The notes under the pieces are model-generated. The model saw nothing but the letters and a program-made list of their open reading frames with translations. It was not told the DNA's origin and made no database searches. From the NCBI GenBank assembly GCA_029204225.1, contig CM055100.1:57550345-57614344 (forward strand): 64,000 bases of DNA, given 5' to 3'. Each line of letters starts with the position of its first letter. Position 1 is the first letter of the stretch. Shown one piece after another: positions 38,573-51,182 of the stretch. This DNA comes from Diphasiastrum complanatum (lineage: Eukaryota; Streptophyta; Lycopodiopsida; Lycopodiales; Lycopodiaceae). The translations under genes and the position numbers were made by a program.

Positions 38573-40415
38573 CTGTTTCTAGACATTTCTTTTCTTTCCA
38601 GATATTTCTAAAAGCATGTGTTCTCTCTCAAAAATCAATGTATGCCTTTGAATCTATTTCAATTGCCCTTCAAGTGGCCATCAAGTACGTTCTAGGGCAA
38701 CGTGGACCAATGAAATTTTAGAAAACCCATTTTGTCTAATTGCAGTGACATTATCTCTCTTTTATATATACTCTTAAGATGGAAATACGTACATCCAATA
38801 TACATATCATAACTCCTTTAAAGCGTGATTTTAAAATTAGCCAAATCTTTTAAAGCATATTCATCCTATCTGATAGGTTTAACAAATTTGTTCTATCCTT
38901 ATAAAAATTATTTGTGACTTCATCCACACAATCTTTCACAACATAGTCTCATGTATTTCTTTTCTATAATAGTGACTATTATTATTTTATACAACAGTCT
39001 TCTTTCATTGATGTTGAATTGCTTCATTTAGTTTGCAACTAGCTTCTCATTTTATTGAGAAGTAACAAGCTTTTTGTGATAAGATAACATTATAAAATTA
39101 TGCTTTTGACATTTTTCTATTCAATAAGCTTGATTGTCGTAAACAAGTTTTTAGAGGTTTCATATGATTGTGCAAGATATTGTATGGTTGCATTGGTTTT
39201 GAAGCTAACATTTGGGTAGTGATTGGGGTTCTTCACCTTGAAGCATTTAGTAATTGAATGTTAGAGATTTTTTGGATAGGGGATTGATCTCGTAGAAAAG
39301 CCCCAACAAGTGAAGAGCCCACATTGCCTTACACGAGCAACTAAAGAATGACGACTTTCAATCCAAGGGGTTGACTTGTTTACCACCCCTTACTCTTTAG
39401 CCAATAAGAGTTTTCCAAGATCTCAAGAGTATGGTCACAAGGAGATGTTTGTAGTCTTCATTAACGTGGGTATTTGGTTTTGACATATACTTACTAAATC
39501 ATCAGGGGCTATTGGTTATGCAATAGTTCTAGACTTAGTTATAGATCAAAGAGCACTCATGTAAAGAACTTCTTAGGACAATTTAGTTAATTATATCCTT
39601 CAATCTCCTTGTGTAGGTGGTTAACACGCTCATGCAAACAATTGCATATGGGAGTAGAGTAAGGGTTTGGAACAAAATCTTTCTATAGTATCACATGTTT
39701 TGGATCAATTGTGTAATAAGGGTTGCTCGACATATTCAATCTACCTTTCTAGCTCATGTTAGGATATTATCAATCACATGAAAGAGAAGTCTTTGAATTT
39801 GAAAAATTGGGCATATCGGCATTAAGGGCCTTTTCACGCTTGGATCGTGATTAGTAGTCTCAAATGTTGTGCTCAATGAATGGTCTCTCAGTAGGGTGCG
39901 CTAAGGTTCAAAGTAGTGGGCGACTATGCTAAAAATATGGGTCTCTAATCCCCATCGTACTCTAGAAATCCTCCATGATATTTGAGCATTTGTTAGGGTT
40001 TAATACTTATGTAGTTTCTAAGGGCATATCTCCCTAGTCAAGATCCTCTGTCGAATATTCCTCGTAACATTGCACTGTTACATTGACATATTAAACTCCA
40101 ATTGCATGCGATAGTAAGTGACATTTAAGCAAATGACCATAAGCAATGAGGTTGTGTTGAGATATCAAACAATCCCCTAAGTGGGAGTCACCTTGCTTTC
40201 AGGTGCTTGGGTGCTCACCACACATGGTTAGTGTATTTCAATGGTTGTCCTTGGGTTGAATGGTCCTAGATTTTGGAGTTATGAATTCATTCCTAGCATG
40301 AGTGGTGTAATCCAACTGCCTACGACTATAGGGATGCCCCTATGTTTCAAGGAGGTCAACTTATCAAAATCAGTGATTATGCACTTCACATTCACAAAGA
40401 CATTGAAATGATAGT
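36021..40415. other. Intergenic, no gene recognised
   Basis: AT-rich. Bases 37685-37760 hold several GCGATTCGCGAATC-like palindromic words, with GAATCGCGA and GAATCGTGG words again near 38020, probably part of an old repeat. No frame here shows a known domain. Confidence 0.5.
38505..38567. repeat. (CT)31 microsatellite
   Basis: An uninterrupted CT run of 63 bases in intergenic sequence downstream of the KH gene. Confidence 0.98.
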
Positions 40416-40471
40416 GCTAAGTTTTGTGCATACACCACATCTTGCTAAGTTTTGTGCATACACCACATCTT
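40416..40471. repeat. 28-bp tandem duplication
   Basis: Two identical units, GCTAAGTTTTGTGCATACAC plus eight more bases, at 40416-40443 and 40444-40471. Confidence 0.95.
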
Positions 40472-40759
40472 GTCTCATGTTCGAATCTGGTGATGTCAAA
40501 TATTGGCATGCAAACCTTGTCAATTCGTAATGAAAATCCATGACAATGGCCCAATTATACAATTGAAGAATAATTGGCCAATTGTGAGCATGCACAATGA
40601 GTTGGCTCATTGGTGTGCCACACTCTGCCCATTTCTTCCACCTTGGGATAGGTATATAATAGGGATCCATCTACAATTGGCATGGACTCGTCGTATAACT
40701 GTTTATTGCCTCATGGACACCTTCGCTTTTTTCAAGGGCACCTTCGCATTTATCCAGAA

Positions 40760-41030
40760 GGCATTTGGAGATAGTGTCGTGTTTTCCCAAAGGGCGAAAA
40801 GTGCAACAAACCCAAAGGTAGGCCTGAAAAACATTTCTAAGGCATTTACAAGACAGTGTCGCATTTTTTATGAAATGCGAAACATGCGACAGTGTCGTGA
40901 GGGTTGGCCAAAATTATTTTCGAAGTGTTTTTGACTTGGTGCTATATTTCCCTCATGACCAAAAATTGCGAACTATGCAACGAAACAGTTAAAAATGCAG
41001 ACTTTGCGAAACATAGTTCAAAATGCAACA
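40760..41030. repeat. Cluster of GTCGC/GCGAC words
   Basis: AGTGTCGTG, AGTGTCGCATTTT, AAATGCGAAACATGCGACAG and related words occur repeatedly. The same words cluster at 25045-25260 within the Copia E LTR, so this may be another LTR of that type or the end of a DNA transposon. Confidence 0.55.
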
Positions 41031-42430
41031 ATCAGGAAAAACAACAAAGGAAAAAACTAAGGAAAATGCTAAGGCTTTGAAAGGTTCCTCCGCATGTCTT
41101 CCTACAACAACATTGTAATGACTCTTGAAAGAGTCATCTTTAGATGTCTTCAGCCTGTCTTTCTCAACTAGATCTCTTATCAGATGATATCTGATAGCAA
41201 TGTGTTTCGTCCTGGAATGAAACACTGGATCCTAGAGAAAAGGTTTCAGTATAGTCAACACCATACTTCTAAGAGAAACCTTTTGCTACCAATCAGGTCC
41301 ATACTTGTATTTGAAAACCCACTTGCACTTTATAGTCTTCTTGTCTACTGGTAATGTTCCAGACTTTGTTATGCTCCATGGAATTCGTCTCGTCTTCCAT
41401 TGCTTTAATCCACTTGTTCTTAATCTGGACAGTTGATAGCTTCCTCATACGTTTGAGGTTCTCCACCAACTCCACAAAATTCTTTTGTTGTATAAGATGA
41501 GCTATCAGGGACAAATCTGACAGGTGCTCTTCTTTCTCTTGTGGATCTTCTTGGGGAGTCTACAGTCAGATTGATAGCCTTGCCTTTGTCAAGTTTCTTG
41601 CCTTTGCTGACTGTTGAACTGTGGTGAGTAGCTGATGTCCTGGTTACAGGTTGCACATCTTGTTGCTTGTCATCTGAACAGTTACTCCGTCCATCTGAAA
41701 TTTGAACATCTTCTACTAGATGCTCAAGGTCCGCTCCCTCCGTTGATGTTGGCAGGTCATAGTAGTCTCTGGTCAAGATTTCATAGCCATTGTGTGGATC
41801 ACCGTCAGCCATTGTCTTTGACTCATCAAATCTGACATCTATGACAGTCTTGATCTGTTTGTTGTCAGACATGTAGATCCTGTAGTATGATCAGTGAACA
41901 TCATATTCTATGAGGAATCTTTGTTCCACCTTTTCATCCAGCCTTTTTCTTTTCTAATCTGGAATGTGGGCATATGCGACGCATCCAAAAATGTGCACAT
42001 GTGTCAGACTTGATTTGTTGCCCCACCAAACCTCGTGTGGCGTGGTATGTGCAACACTAGATCTACCTGTCCTATTCTGCAGGTAGTTGACTGCAGCTAC
42101 TACTTCAGCCCATAAAAAATTTGATGTCTTTGAATAGGCCATCATGGATCTCGCAGCTTCCATGAGAGTATGATTTCTCCTCTCTGCCACACCATTGTGC
42201 TGTGGTCTGTAGGTTGCAGTTGTCAAGTGAAGTATGCCTTTGCTGGTGTAAAACTCTGCAAAGCATTTGGAGACGTATTCTCCTCCTCTGTCCGTTTTCA
42301 GCTGCTTCACCTTCTTGTAAGCCCAATTCATGAACTCAATGAATTTGTCCAAGGCCTCTGACTTGTTGTGGATAAAGTATATGGTTGCAAACTTGCTGAA
42401 AGTTAAAATGAAAGTGCAGTCTAGAGTGGA
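40989..42430 (-). pseudogene. Copia G integrase to RNase H remnant with RT deleted
   Basis: Minus strand. Integrase core starts near 42430, with KQLKTDRGGEYVSKCF and YRPQHNGVAERRNHTLMEAA (second acidic residue and glutamate visible), continues through VHIFGCVAYAHIPD, then the linker with SPRRSTRERRAPVRF. RT begins at 41410 with NKWIKAMEDETNSMEHNKVW and stops near 41231, where sequence jumps to VFHSRTKHIAIRYHLIRD of RNase H. About two thirds of RT plus most of RNase H are therefore deleted, at a GGATCC. Gag and protease are absent too, and no LTR was seen. Confidence 0.9.
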
Positions 42431-42490
42431 AATTAGTTCTATTTTTTTTTTCTGACTAGTATTCAATTTTTTTTTTGTATGAAGTAACAT

Positions 42491-42939
42491 TTCTACTTTT
42501 TGATGTAGTTTGTAATATGGTTGTCGTGGATTATCTAGTAGTTAAATGACTTGCCGGAGGTTAATACAGTTCAACCTACATTATTGATGCAACTTTTTTG
42601 TTATGAAATATACAAAAATGTTTTGGATTCTTGATTCACTAAGTTTAAATTGTTAAATGTGGCGTTTTAATTTTGCTGTCAATTTGTTTCTATTCTTTTT
42701 CAATAAACAAACGCTCAGAATGAGAAAAGATCACATGTGGATTACGTTTCGAACACAACTTTGTTGAATGGGATGTCTAACAACGAGCCCCTCAAAATAA
42801 ATAAATAAAAACAATTGCAGGTCATGTTACCAACGAGAAGATACTCGCACTTCAGGACAGATGTCATCTACGAAATTGGAATCAATGTCGTCCAAGATAA
42901 CTTACAGTACTGAACAACAGAATGTACACAAATAATGTC
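42491..42939. other. No gene recognised
   Basis: AT-rich sequence between the Copia G integrase and the resumption of Copia C. No reading frame or repeat is supported. Confidence 0.5.
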
Positions 42940-42942
42940 TTG

Positions 42943-43745
42943 TTAACTATAAAAACTTATATGCACGAGATTTGCTTTATAAGTTCAATATGCAGGATTG
43001 TAAGCCTTTGAGTACACCTATGGACGTCAACACGAAGCTTACTGCATAGAATGAATCTGAGAAAGTGGATGCTTATTTTTATAGACAGCTGGTGGGTAGT
43101 TTGATTTATTTGACACACACACGACCCGATATTTCTTATGCTGTTGGTGTTGTTAGTCAATTTATGCATGATCCTAGTCAAACACACTGGAAGTCTGCTA
43201 AACGTATTCTCAGATACATTCGAGGGACATTGAATTTTGGTTTGAAGTATGATCAGCCTAAAGTGCCAATATTGATAGGATATAATATGCTGATTGGGCA
43301 GGTAATATTGATGACAGAAGGTCTACCAGTGGTCATACATTCAGTTATGGTACAGCTGCAGTTTCATGGAGCAGGAAAAAGCAACCTACAGTAGTCTTAT
43401 CCTCGACGGAAGCTAAATATCGAGCACTCAGCAATGTTGCACAAGAAACAATATGGTTACGAAGATTGCTTGTGGATTTAGGTCAACTACAAGTGGATGC
43501 AACTACTATATCTTGCGACAATCAAAGCTGCATTCACCTTGCCAAAAATCTGCTCGAACTAAGCACATCGAAGTACATTATCATTTTGTTCGAGAGAGAA
43601 TTCTTGATGGAGCCATTGATCTTGTTTTCTGTAAATCTGAAGATCAAGTGGCAGATATTTTTATTAAGTCATTAGGTATATGTAAATTTGAAAAGTTTTG
43701 TACTCTACTAGGAATAGAAGAATGTAATTTTATCATTGAGAGAGA
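42943..43745 (+). pseudogene. Copia C 3' part: end of RT and RNase H
   Basis: Begins inside RT at YARDLLYKFNMQDCKPLSTP, exactly where the copy ending at 22010 stops. It continues, past a stop near 43048, with YRQLVGSLIYLTHTRPDISY, HWKSAKRILRYIRGTL, then after frameshifts SWSRKKQPTVVLSSTEAKYR, SCDNQSCIHLAKN, RTKHIEVHYHFVRERI and QVADIFIKSLG. A purine run (GAGAGAGAG) precedes the LTR. The family identity rests on that LTR. Confidence 0.93.
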
Positions 43746-43746
43746 G

Positions 43747-43916
43747 TGTTAGAAATCAATGATAAACTTCATTGTTACACTTCTTAGTTACTGTTTACGA
43801 TGTACTTTATTACTAGCTGTAACTAGCCGTTGGCTAGTCTAGTAGTCTACTCCTAGGTTCTCCCTCTCTATCAGGGTTCAGGGTTTATATGTACATTTTA
43901 CATTCAGTATGTTGCA
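43747..43916 (+). repeat. 3' LTR of Copia C, truncated
   Basis: TGTTAGAAATCAATG start, then a close match to 17735-17905. Similarity ends at about 43916, so the last 85 bp or so of the LTR are missing where CACTA-side sequence begins. Confidence 0.9.
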
Positions 43917-44059
43917 AATGTGCGTCTTTGGTCAACACGAAAGTGATATCCATAGGCCCACATGGCATTGTATGTTTTGTACTGGCACAACATACCACGA
44001 ACATTTAGCACAACATATCTTGAACATTTTAGGATTAAGGATTTAGATCTAAAATAAAC

Positions 44060-45245
44060 AAGTTTATATTAACCCTTTCAATTATTGACCTGCCATGAAC
44101 AATCATGAGCGAATTCCCACTCTTCTTCTGTCATGTGTTCACTATTTTCGGTTGCTTTTATGAGAGTTTCATAAATCCATTCACATGTGCATCGAGAAGG
44201 TAATTGTTCTAACGGTCCGTCATTCTCATGTGATTGGTGAGTCATCTTCCTATTCCTTCTTCTATAAGAGTACTTTTGTTTTCTACGTGTCAAGGCCACA
44301 CTTCTCTCCTTTTTGGCTTCTTCATACTTCGAGATTCACTTTTCCATTTTTTCACCCGTTTCAATTTTTTCACATAATGGTGCGGTCATTTTGTTTACGA
44401 AGCCTTTTCCTTGTGGTAATTCACCTTTAACATGTTCGTCTTCATCATCACGCCATAGCCCCTTGGTGCACTAGGGTGTATTTGTGAGATATATTCTATC
44501 AGGTAAAATAATGATTCTTGACGCTCAAGGTAGAATATCCATCTAGTGTGCACGAGGCCGACAATGGAAATTTCTTCAACCAAATGGACGAGAAAATGAA
44601 CTTTCATATCCATGAAAGAAGTTGGAAAATCTCTTTCCAGCAAGCACACTACTCCAATCATTTGTTGCTTTTTTGAATGCACCTCGCTCCATTTGATTTC
44701 TTTTAAGGTGTTTCACCTATGAAATAGATATTACACAAAATAAATTACTAGTAAATTATAGCATTCGGTTTACATTGCCATTTTTTATTAATGTCCCTAA
44801 TACAAATGACACCATTCCAAAGCTTGGACAATTCTTCAATCAATGGTCCAAGGTAAACATCCATATTCTTCACTTTGTATTTTATTGGAACCAATAGAGC
44901 AAAAAACAAATGTCTCGTTTTCATACTTAGCCATAGAGGAATATTATAGTTAACAAAGAGGAATATTATAGTTAAAAAAAACAGTTGGCTACATGGACCA
45001 TGTTGAAGCTCGAAGATCGAAAGGATTTATGGCATCCATTGCTAAATCGTGAGGTTCATTTTTAAAATTGGACCATTGCTCATCAATATGTTTCCATGCG
45101 GGTGAGTCACTAGGTACTCGCATCACATCATCTGTAGATCGATTATTAACATGCCAATCTACTAGTTGTGCCAAAGACCTGCATCGAAACAAATGTTGTA
45201 GTCGTGGAATGACAAGAAAATGACGTAATACAAGAAAATGCACAG
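44060..45245 (-). pseudogene. CACTA transposase (tnp2) fragment with DUF4218
   Basis: Minus strand from 45245: LRHFLVIPRLQHLFRCRSLA, WHVNNRSTDDVMRVPSDSPA and AMDAINPFDLRASTWSM form the middle of the Transposase_21 (tnp2) domain of En/Spm-CACTA elements. Next, in another frame near 44930-44770, come MKTRHLFFALLVPIKYK and MDVYLGPLIEEL. Then 44682-44395 has LLERDFPTSFMDMKVHFLVH and HTRWIFYLERQ, which is DUF4218. The catalytic N-terminal part is missing and stops or shifts break the frame. The lysine/arginine-rich stretch at 44078-44299 may be its tail. Confidence 0.88.
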
Positions 45246-45713
45246 TTTTTTCTAAAGTTTAGTAAGATCAGAGAAATGCTATTCTTAAGTGTCTCAATCT
45301 TCTTAGATCTACTTTAGCATGTATGCATTAGTTTGCTACTCTTAGCAGAAAAAAATATAATTTAGATTAAAATCGTGAGGACAAAGTTTAGATGTGATTA
45401 GAAAGTATAAGACTTTGAGCCAAAGCCCAAATGGTTTTAGCAAGTTTTTCGTTCCGATCCCAAACAAAATCAGTCAATGACCTAAACCCTAGACTTTAAA
45501 TTACAATGCAGATATTGCACTATAGAAACCTATTTTGATTGATTGCTTAATGGTTCTAGTTTAGCTATATCCTTCCATTCTTGTTAATGGTCCTAGTTTT
45601 CTAGTTCAAAATGAGTTTCTAAGATCTACTTGTATGTGACTTGTATACCAAGTAAAGGAATATCTAAGCCAATCTTGCACATGGGGTTGAGCTTAAGGGT
45701 GTACCATTGTCGA

Positions 45714-45860
45714 AGGGTGAACAAAGATTGTTGGGTGCTTGAGAAATGATGATGAACGCTCTCAAGCAACTATCACCATTAGTGAATGGTGAACAAAGTT
45801 TGTTGGGTGCTTGAGAGATGATGGTGAATGCACTCACCATTAGTGAATGGTAATGACATT
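45714..45860. repeat. 72-bp tandem duplication
   Basis: GTGAACAAAG starts near 45717 and 45789, each followed by TTGTTGGGTGCTTGAGA, ATGATG and a CACCATTAGTGAATGG word. The two copies differ at a few bases. Confidence 0.9.
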
Positions 45861-46139
45861 TACTAATATCTGAATAGACACAAAATATCAAACTATTGAT
45901 TTTGATTTGAAGTTGATTCATGAGAGCTAAAAGTTGTGAATGCACTATACGGTTTTTTATTGCGAAATATTGACAAAGACAAAGAAAGAGAGTGAGAATA
46001 TAATCTCATTTTGTACTCATCACTACATTTTGAGATCTTTATTGTATAAAAAAATCGCTAGTTGATCTCCATCAGCATTTTTCCTCCAAAAAATGGCTAT
46101 ATAAAAAATACATGAAATATAATAAAAATTATATATTTT

Positions 46140-46640
46140 AACTATAGCTTAGACTATCAAATTCCGATACCCATAATATATGTCGGAGATTGTCACCCAA
46201 AAAAATCCTAAAAAATCTGTCAGAGGGATGTCAGACATTTCGCATCCAAAAAAATCTTCTCTGTCCGTCGGAAGATTGCAGTGGATGTCAAAATTCGACA
46301 CTAATAAAAATGCGTCAAATCTGACATTCAAGAAAACTCTAAAATTTATGTCGGACAGACGTTGGTCATTCCTGAAAGACTAAAAAAATGTTCTACGTTT
46401 GTCAGAATATTGTAGGAGGTGTTGGAATCCGACACTGGTTAATATTTGTCGGAATTCGACATCCAGTAAATTTTTTCGGCATGTCACGTGGATGTCGTCT
46501 TTTGACGTCCCTATTATCGTCCACGTGGGTGTCGTATTTCAATAGATGTTGAAATTCGATGACAAACTTTAAATCTCAATTCGGCGGGATGTCGGTTGTC
46601 GAAAATCTATTTGTCGGATTATGAGTAGCACAATGTTTCA
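46140..46640. repeat. Dense TGTCGG/CCGACA motif array, probable transposon subterminal region
   Basis: TGTCGGA, GTCAGA, TTCGACA, CCGACAC and near variants occur about every 20-40 bases on both strands, some in inverted pairs such as TGTCGGAATTCGACA. Such arrays are typical of CACTA ends, where the element's own proteins bind. The tnp2 remnant lies 0.9 kb to the left. Confidence 0.6.
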
Positions 46641-46770
46641 TCTTGCGATTTGTTTTTTTTTCTTTCACCTATTTGAAATTATGTTTTACTCATGTAATTT
46701 GATCGACTTTTGGGAGGAAGGTCCGGAATAGGAGGCTTCCAACAATAGGTATCCAGGTCAACAATTAATC
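46630..46770 (+). repeat. Dispersed repeat X, copy 2
   Basis: Matches 23130-23226 (see that entry). This copy carries an extra stretch GGAGGAAGGTCCGGAATAGG before GGTATCCAGGTCAA. It abuts the foldback. Confidence 0.75.
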
Positions 46771-48020
46771 ATTCTTTTTTTGGTTCCAGATAAGAAAGTA
46801 ATTCAAATTTTAGATTCATAAGATTTGTTACAATCTTAACTATTCGTAGTTACACTTTTATGCAATTTCAAATTTTTGCATTTTTTACATACGCTTAAAT
46901 TTGACATTATGAAATCTATTTGAACTTTAAAGGTCTACTTTAACTCATAAATTAGAAAGAATGTAGATAACAGTATTCAAATTTATATTTTTTTATCATT
47001 TAATGATAACAATTTAATTCCTAATTTCTCTTATATTTGTTGTAGGTGGTTAATTTACAAGAATTAATTGAAAAATATGGGGAGATTATTTTAATAAAAT
47101 ATTTTATCCTCATTGTAGATTAGTTATATAAGAACATCAAAGTAAACTATTCTGCACTTTTTAGAACTGCCAAGTTTGAAGTTCTACTTGCAAGAAGTAC
47201 TGCACTTTGTTACAAATATAGTAACATATTTAGCAAAAATTTTAATTAGAGAAAACTAAATTTCGATCTAAAATTACCCTTCAGGGAGTTTGAATGTAGA
47301 GGACATAGATGTTCAGTGATATGTTTGAGCTTTCATTTGTCGATACTTTATTAATTTTGCACTTATTTGATGAGAGTTTGTCATATCTCATTAGTTCATA
47401 AAATTTGTTGTACTCTTTTTATAGATTTTTTTTTCTCTCTTGCTTTGTAAAGATGCAAGTTTGGAAATGAATTAAGTCTTGCATCGTTGTTATTTATTGA
47501 AAGATTAATCAGTACTATTTGGCATTCTTTTATTTTTATCAAGAATCTGCAATGAAGTATCTCCTTCTAAATGTAGGGCAGCTGGGTTCATCTGACATTG
47601 ATATGTGGCAGGTCAGTTCAATGAAATGCAATTTGCATTTGTACTAAACTTTAATTATTTAAATATTTGTAATTGTATCAATTGTAGTTCAATTACTTGA
47701 ATATTATAAATTGTATCCATTTTCAATTCAATGAAAACGTCTAATTTTTTAGTCTACCATAGAAAATGTCAATAACTCAGTAAGAATAAAAAATAATGTA
47801 CTGACATTTGAAATGTGATAGTGTCTATAAATAATAAATGAAAATAATCGGATGTTATATAAGGATTTTTTTTTTTTAATTTACTTGGATTGAAATGAGC
47901 ATAAAGTGTTCAACTGATATATAAGATAATTTTTTAATATGTTTTTTTGGATTGAAATGAGCACAACTAATGAATTTCTAGATTAGAAAAAGTGACACAA
48001 TTTTTTTTCTTTTTTATATA
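46770..48020 (+). repeat. Foldback, left arm
   Basis: Reverse-complement match to 48540-49862. Landmarks: GTTCCAGATAAGAAAG, GATTCATAAGATTTGTTACA, ATTTGAACTTTA, GTAGGTGGTTAATTTACA, GCATCGTTGTTATTTATTGA, AAGTATCTCC and GTTATATAAGGATT, all met in mirror order on the other arm. No coding frame is seen. Confidence 0.88.
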
Positions 48021-48539
48021 GGAAAAGGTATCCGTTTTTTTAAATTTGCTTTCTGAAAAAAAGAACTACTTTTCCTAGTATAAGAAAATTTTATTTTCTT
48101 TTTATATTTAAGCTTGTCTCATTTTTTTGCATGCATGTTAAAACATGTGTTTTTTAAATCATTTTCGTGGCTGCTTAATCTATTTGAAGGACAACGTTTG
48201 AACGAAAAGGCTCTACCTTTGGCTCTTAAAAAAATACTACTCAATAATTCGCATTGGCACTTTCAAGTGAGAGTCTAATTTTATATTGATGTAGATCAGC
48301 TTAATAAGGTCCTACAATCAATTCGGAGCCTAATCCACATCCTCATTAGTAGCCGAGTCCATTTCTCACTTAACAGAAAAGCAGTTTACATTTGATGACA
48401 CAAATTTACATATAGAAAAAAAAATATCTTACATTAAAATAAATCAAAATAGAAAATTTTCATATTAAAAAAACTGATTTTTTTTTTCAAAAAATAAAAA
48501 ACTATAAAAAATGCATATATTTTATATATAAAAAAAATT
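48021..48539. other. Foldback spacer
   Basis: AT-rich loop of about 520 bp between the arms. No gene is recognised. Confidence 0.6.
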
Positions 48540-49862
<1,323 letters not shown>

Positions 49863-49984
49863 TGAAAAATTGCCTACATTGGCAAATCTAGCCATGTAGA
49901 ATATTGTACATTTTGTCAATATTGTTTGTTGGTTACTTCAATGGCCAAAGTGCCACTTGTACATACACACCTAAAGTAGGTTAC

Positions 49985-50551
49985 CACGAGTCAAGAGGAG
50001 TGGTTGTGTCTATTTGGTAGTGATTCCTACTTTGTAGGATCTAGACCATGATTTATGATGAGATTTGTACCTACCATGCACCTACCAAGCATGACTCTTG
50101 GATCTAGGCTAGGGTTTTCACATTAGGGCAAGAAAGTAAAGTCTACTTCCTTATTACATGCTGGATTTTCACCTAACTTTGCAAAGGAAGTGTGTTTTAC
50201 TATGTATTCCCATTCTCCATAGTGAGAAGATAGAAACTTTTTGGAGCCTCAAGGAGAAACTCGAGTTTCCTCTCATTGTATGGTGATTACTCTATTTTTC
50301 CAATGAAACCCAGCTTTGGCACTTTGTAAACACTGTCTACAGGCCGTACTACAGCCTTATTTCGACACGTCTGGAGTTGGATTAGACTATTTGATCAATG
50401 CTTTGATTGTCTCTACTTGTTTCCTATCAAGCTGCTAAACTAGATCTTGTTTTCTGATGACTAGTTTTTGATAGATTGTTTAACAAGCATACAATCACCT
50501 TGTGGATCATTCAAAGATCCATTTATGGTCCTTAGTACTGTACTTTTCACA
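49985..50551 (+). repeat. 5' LTR of Copia D (left edge approximate)
   Basis: Ends TACTTTTCACA directly before a primer-binding site. Matches the minus-strand LTR at 23227-23797. A TGTGTC at 50005 could be the true start, which would mirror the CACA end. Bases 49863-49984 show nothing recognised. Confidence 0.82.
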
Positions 50552-50564
50552 TGGTATCAGAGCC
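50552..50564 (+). other. Primer-binding site of Copia D
   Basis: TGGTATCAGAGCC, perfect for the initiator tRNA-Met type, abutting the LTR. Bases 50565-51182 are the leader. Confidence 0.95.
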
Positions 50565-51182
50565 AAGTACAAGGCCATTGATCTGTGTTTGAATCTAATC
50601 TAGTTTTAGTAGGTTTTGGTGCAAAAAGCTAGTATTGGAAGGGCGAGCTGGTATCCAGGTTTTGGTGAGGGGATTTTATCCCAAACTTTTTCAGGATCAA
50701 AATCCGTACTGTTCACACATGTGGGCATCTCTGAACCATCATTTAATAACCCATATTCATTGGATCATAGAAAATTCATATGGTGTCAGTTTGATGTAGT
50801 TTTTGGTGCAAATCCTAGCATAAGCTACCAAGATCACTTGACATTGATTAGTTTTGAATTTGTTTCATGAAAACTAATTAATCTAGGCTGATTTTAGACC
50901 TTCTTAAAGTGGAAACCAGGTCTTGAAAGTACATCAAAGTGAATGAGAGAGATAAAGTCAGTTTTTGTCCAAGAATAGCCAAGACTGGCAAGATTTGCTT
51001 GAGTGCAGTTTTCATCTCATCTTATCTTCATTCCAGCTTGTGAGGGAGTGATAGAACTGTGATTACAAATCCATTTGTTGGATTAGAAGTCAACATTTGA
51101 GTGAAACACTGCAAGTTAGAAACCTTTGTGAGTTTCAAGTACAAACAAATCTATATCTTGTGTATAGAATCTTGCTAGTAAG

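Noticed and set aside
22009-42945. Classic Helitron ends (TC start, CTRR end) at the Copia C breakpoints
   Set aside because: I looked for them at 22005-22020 and 42930-42945 and saw no CTRR end or hairpin, so a standard Helitron boundary is not supported.
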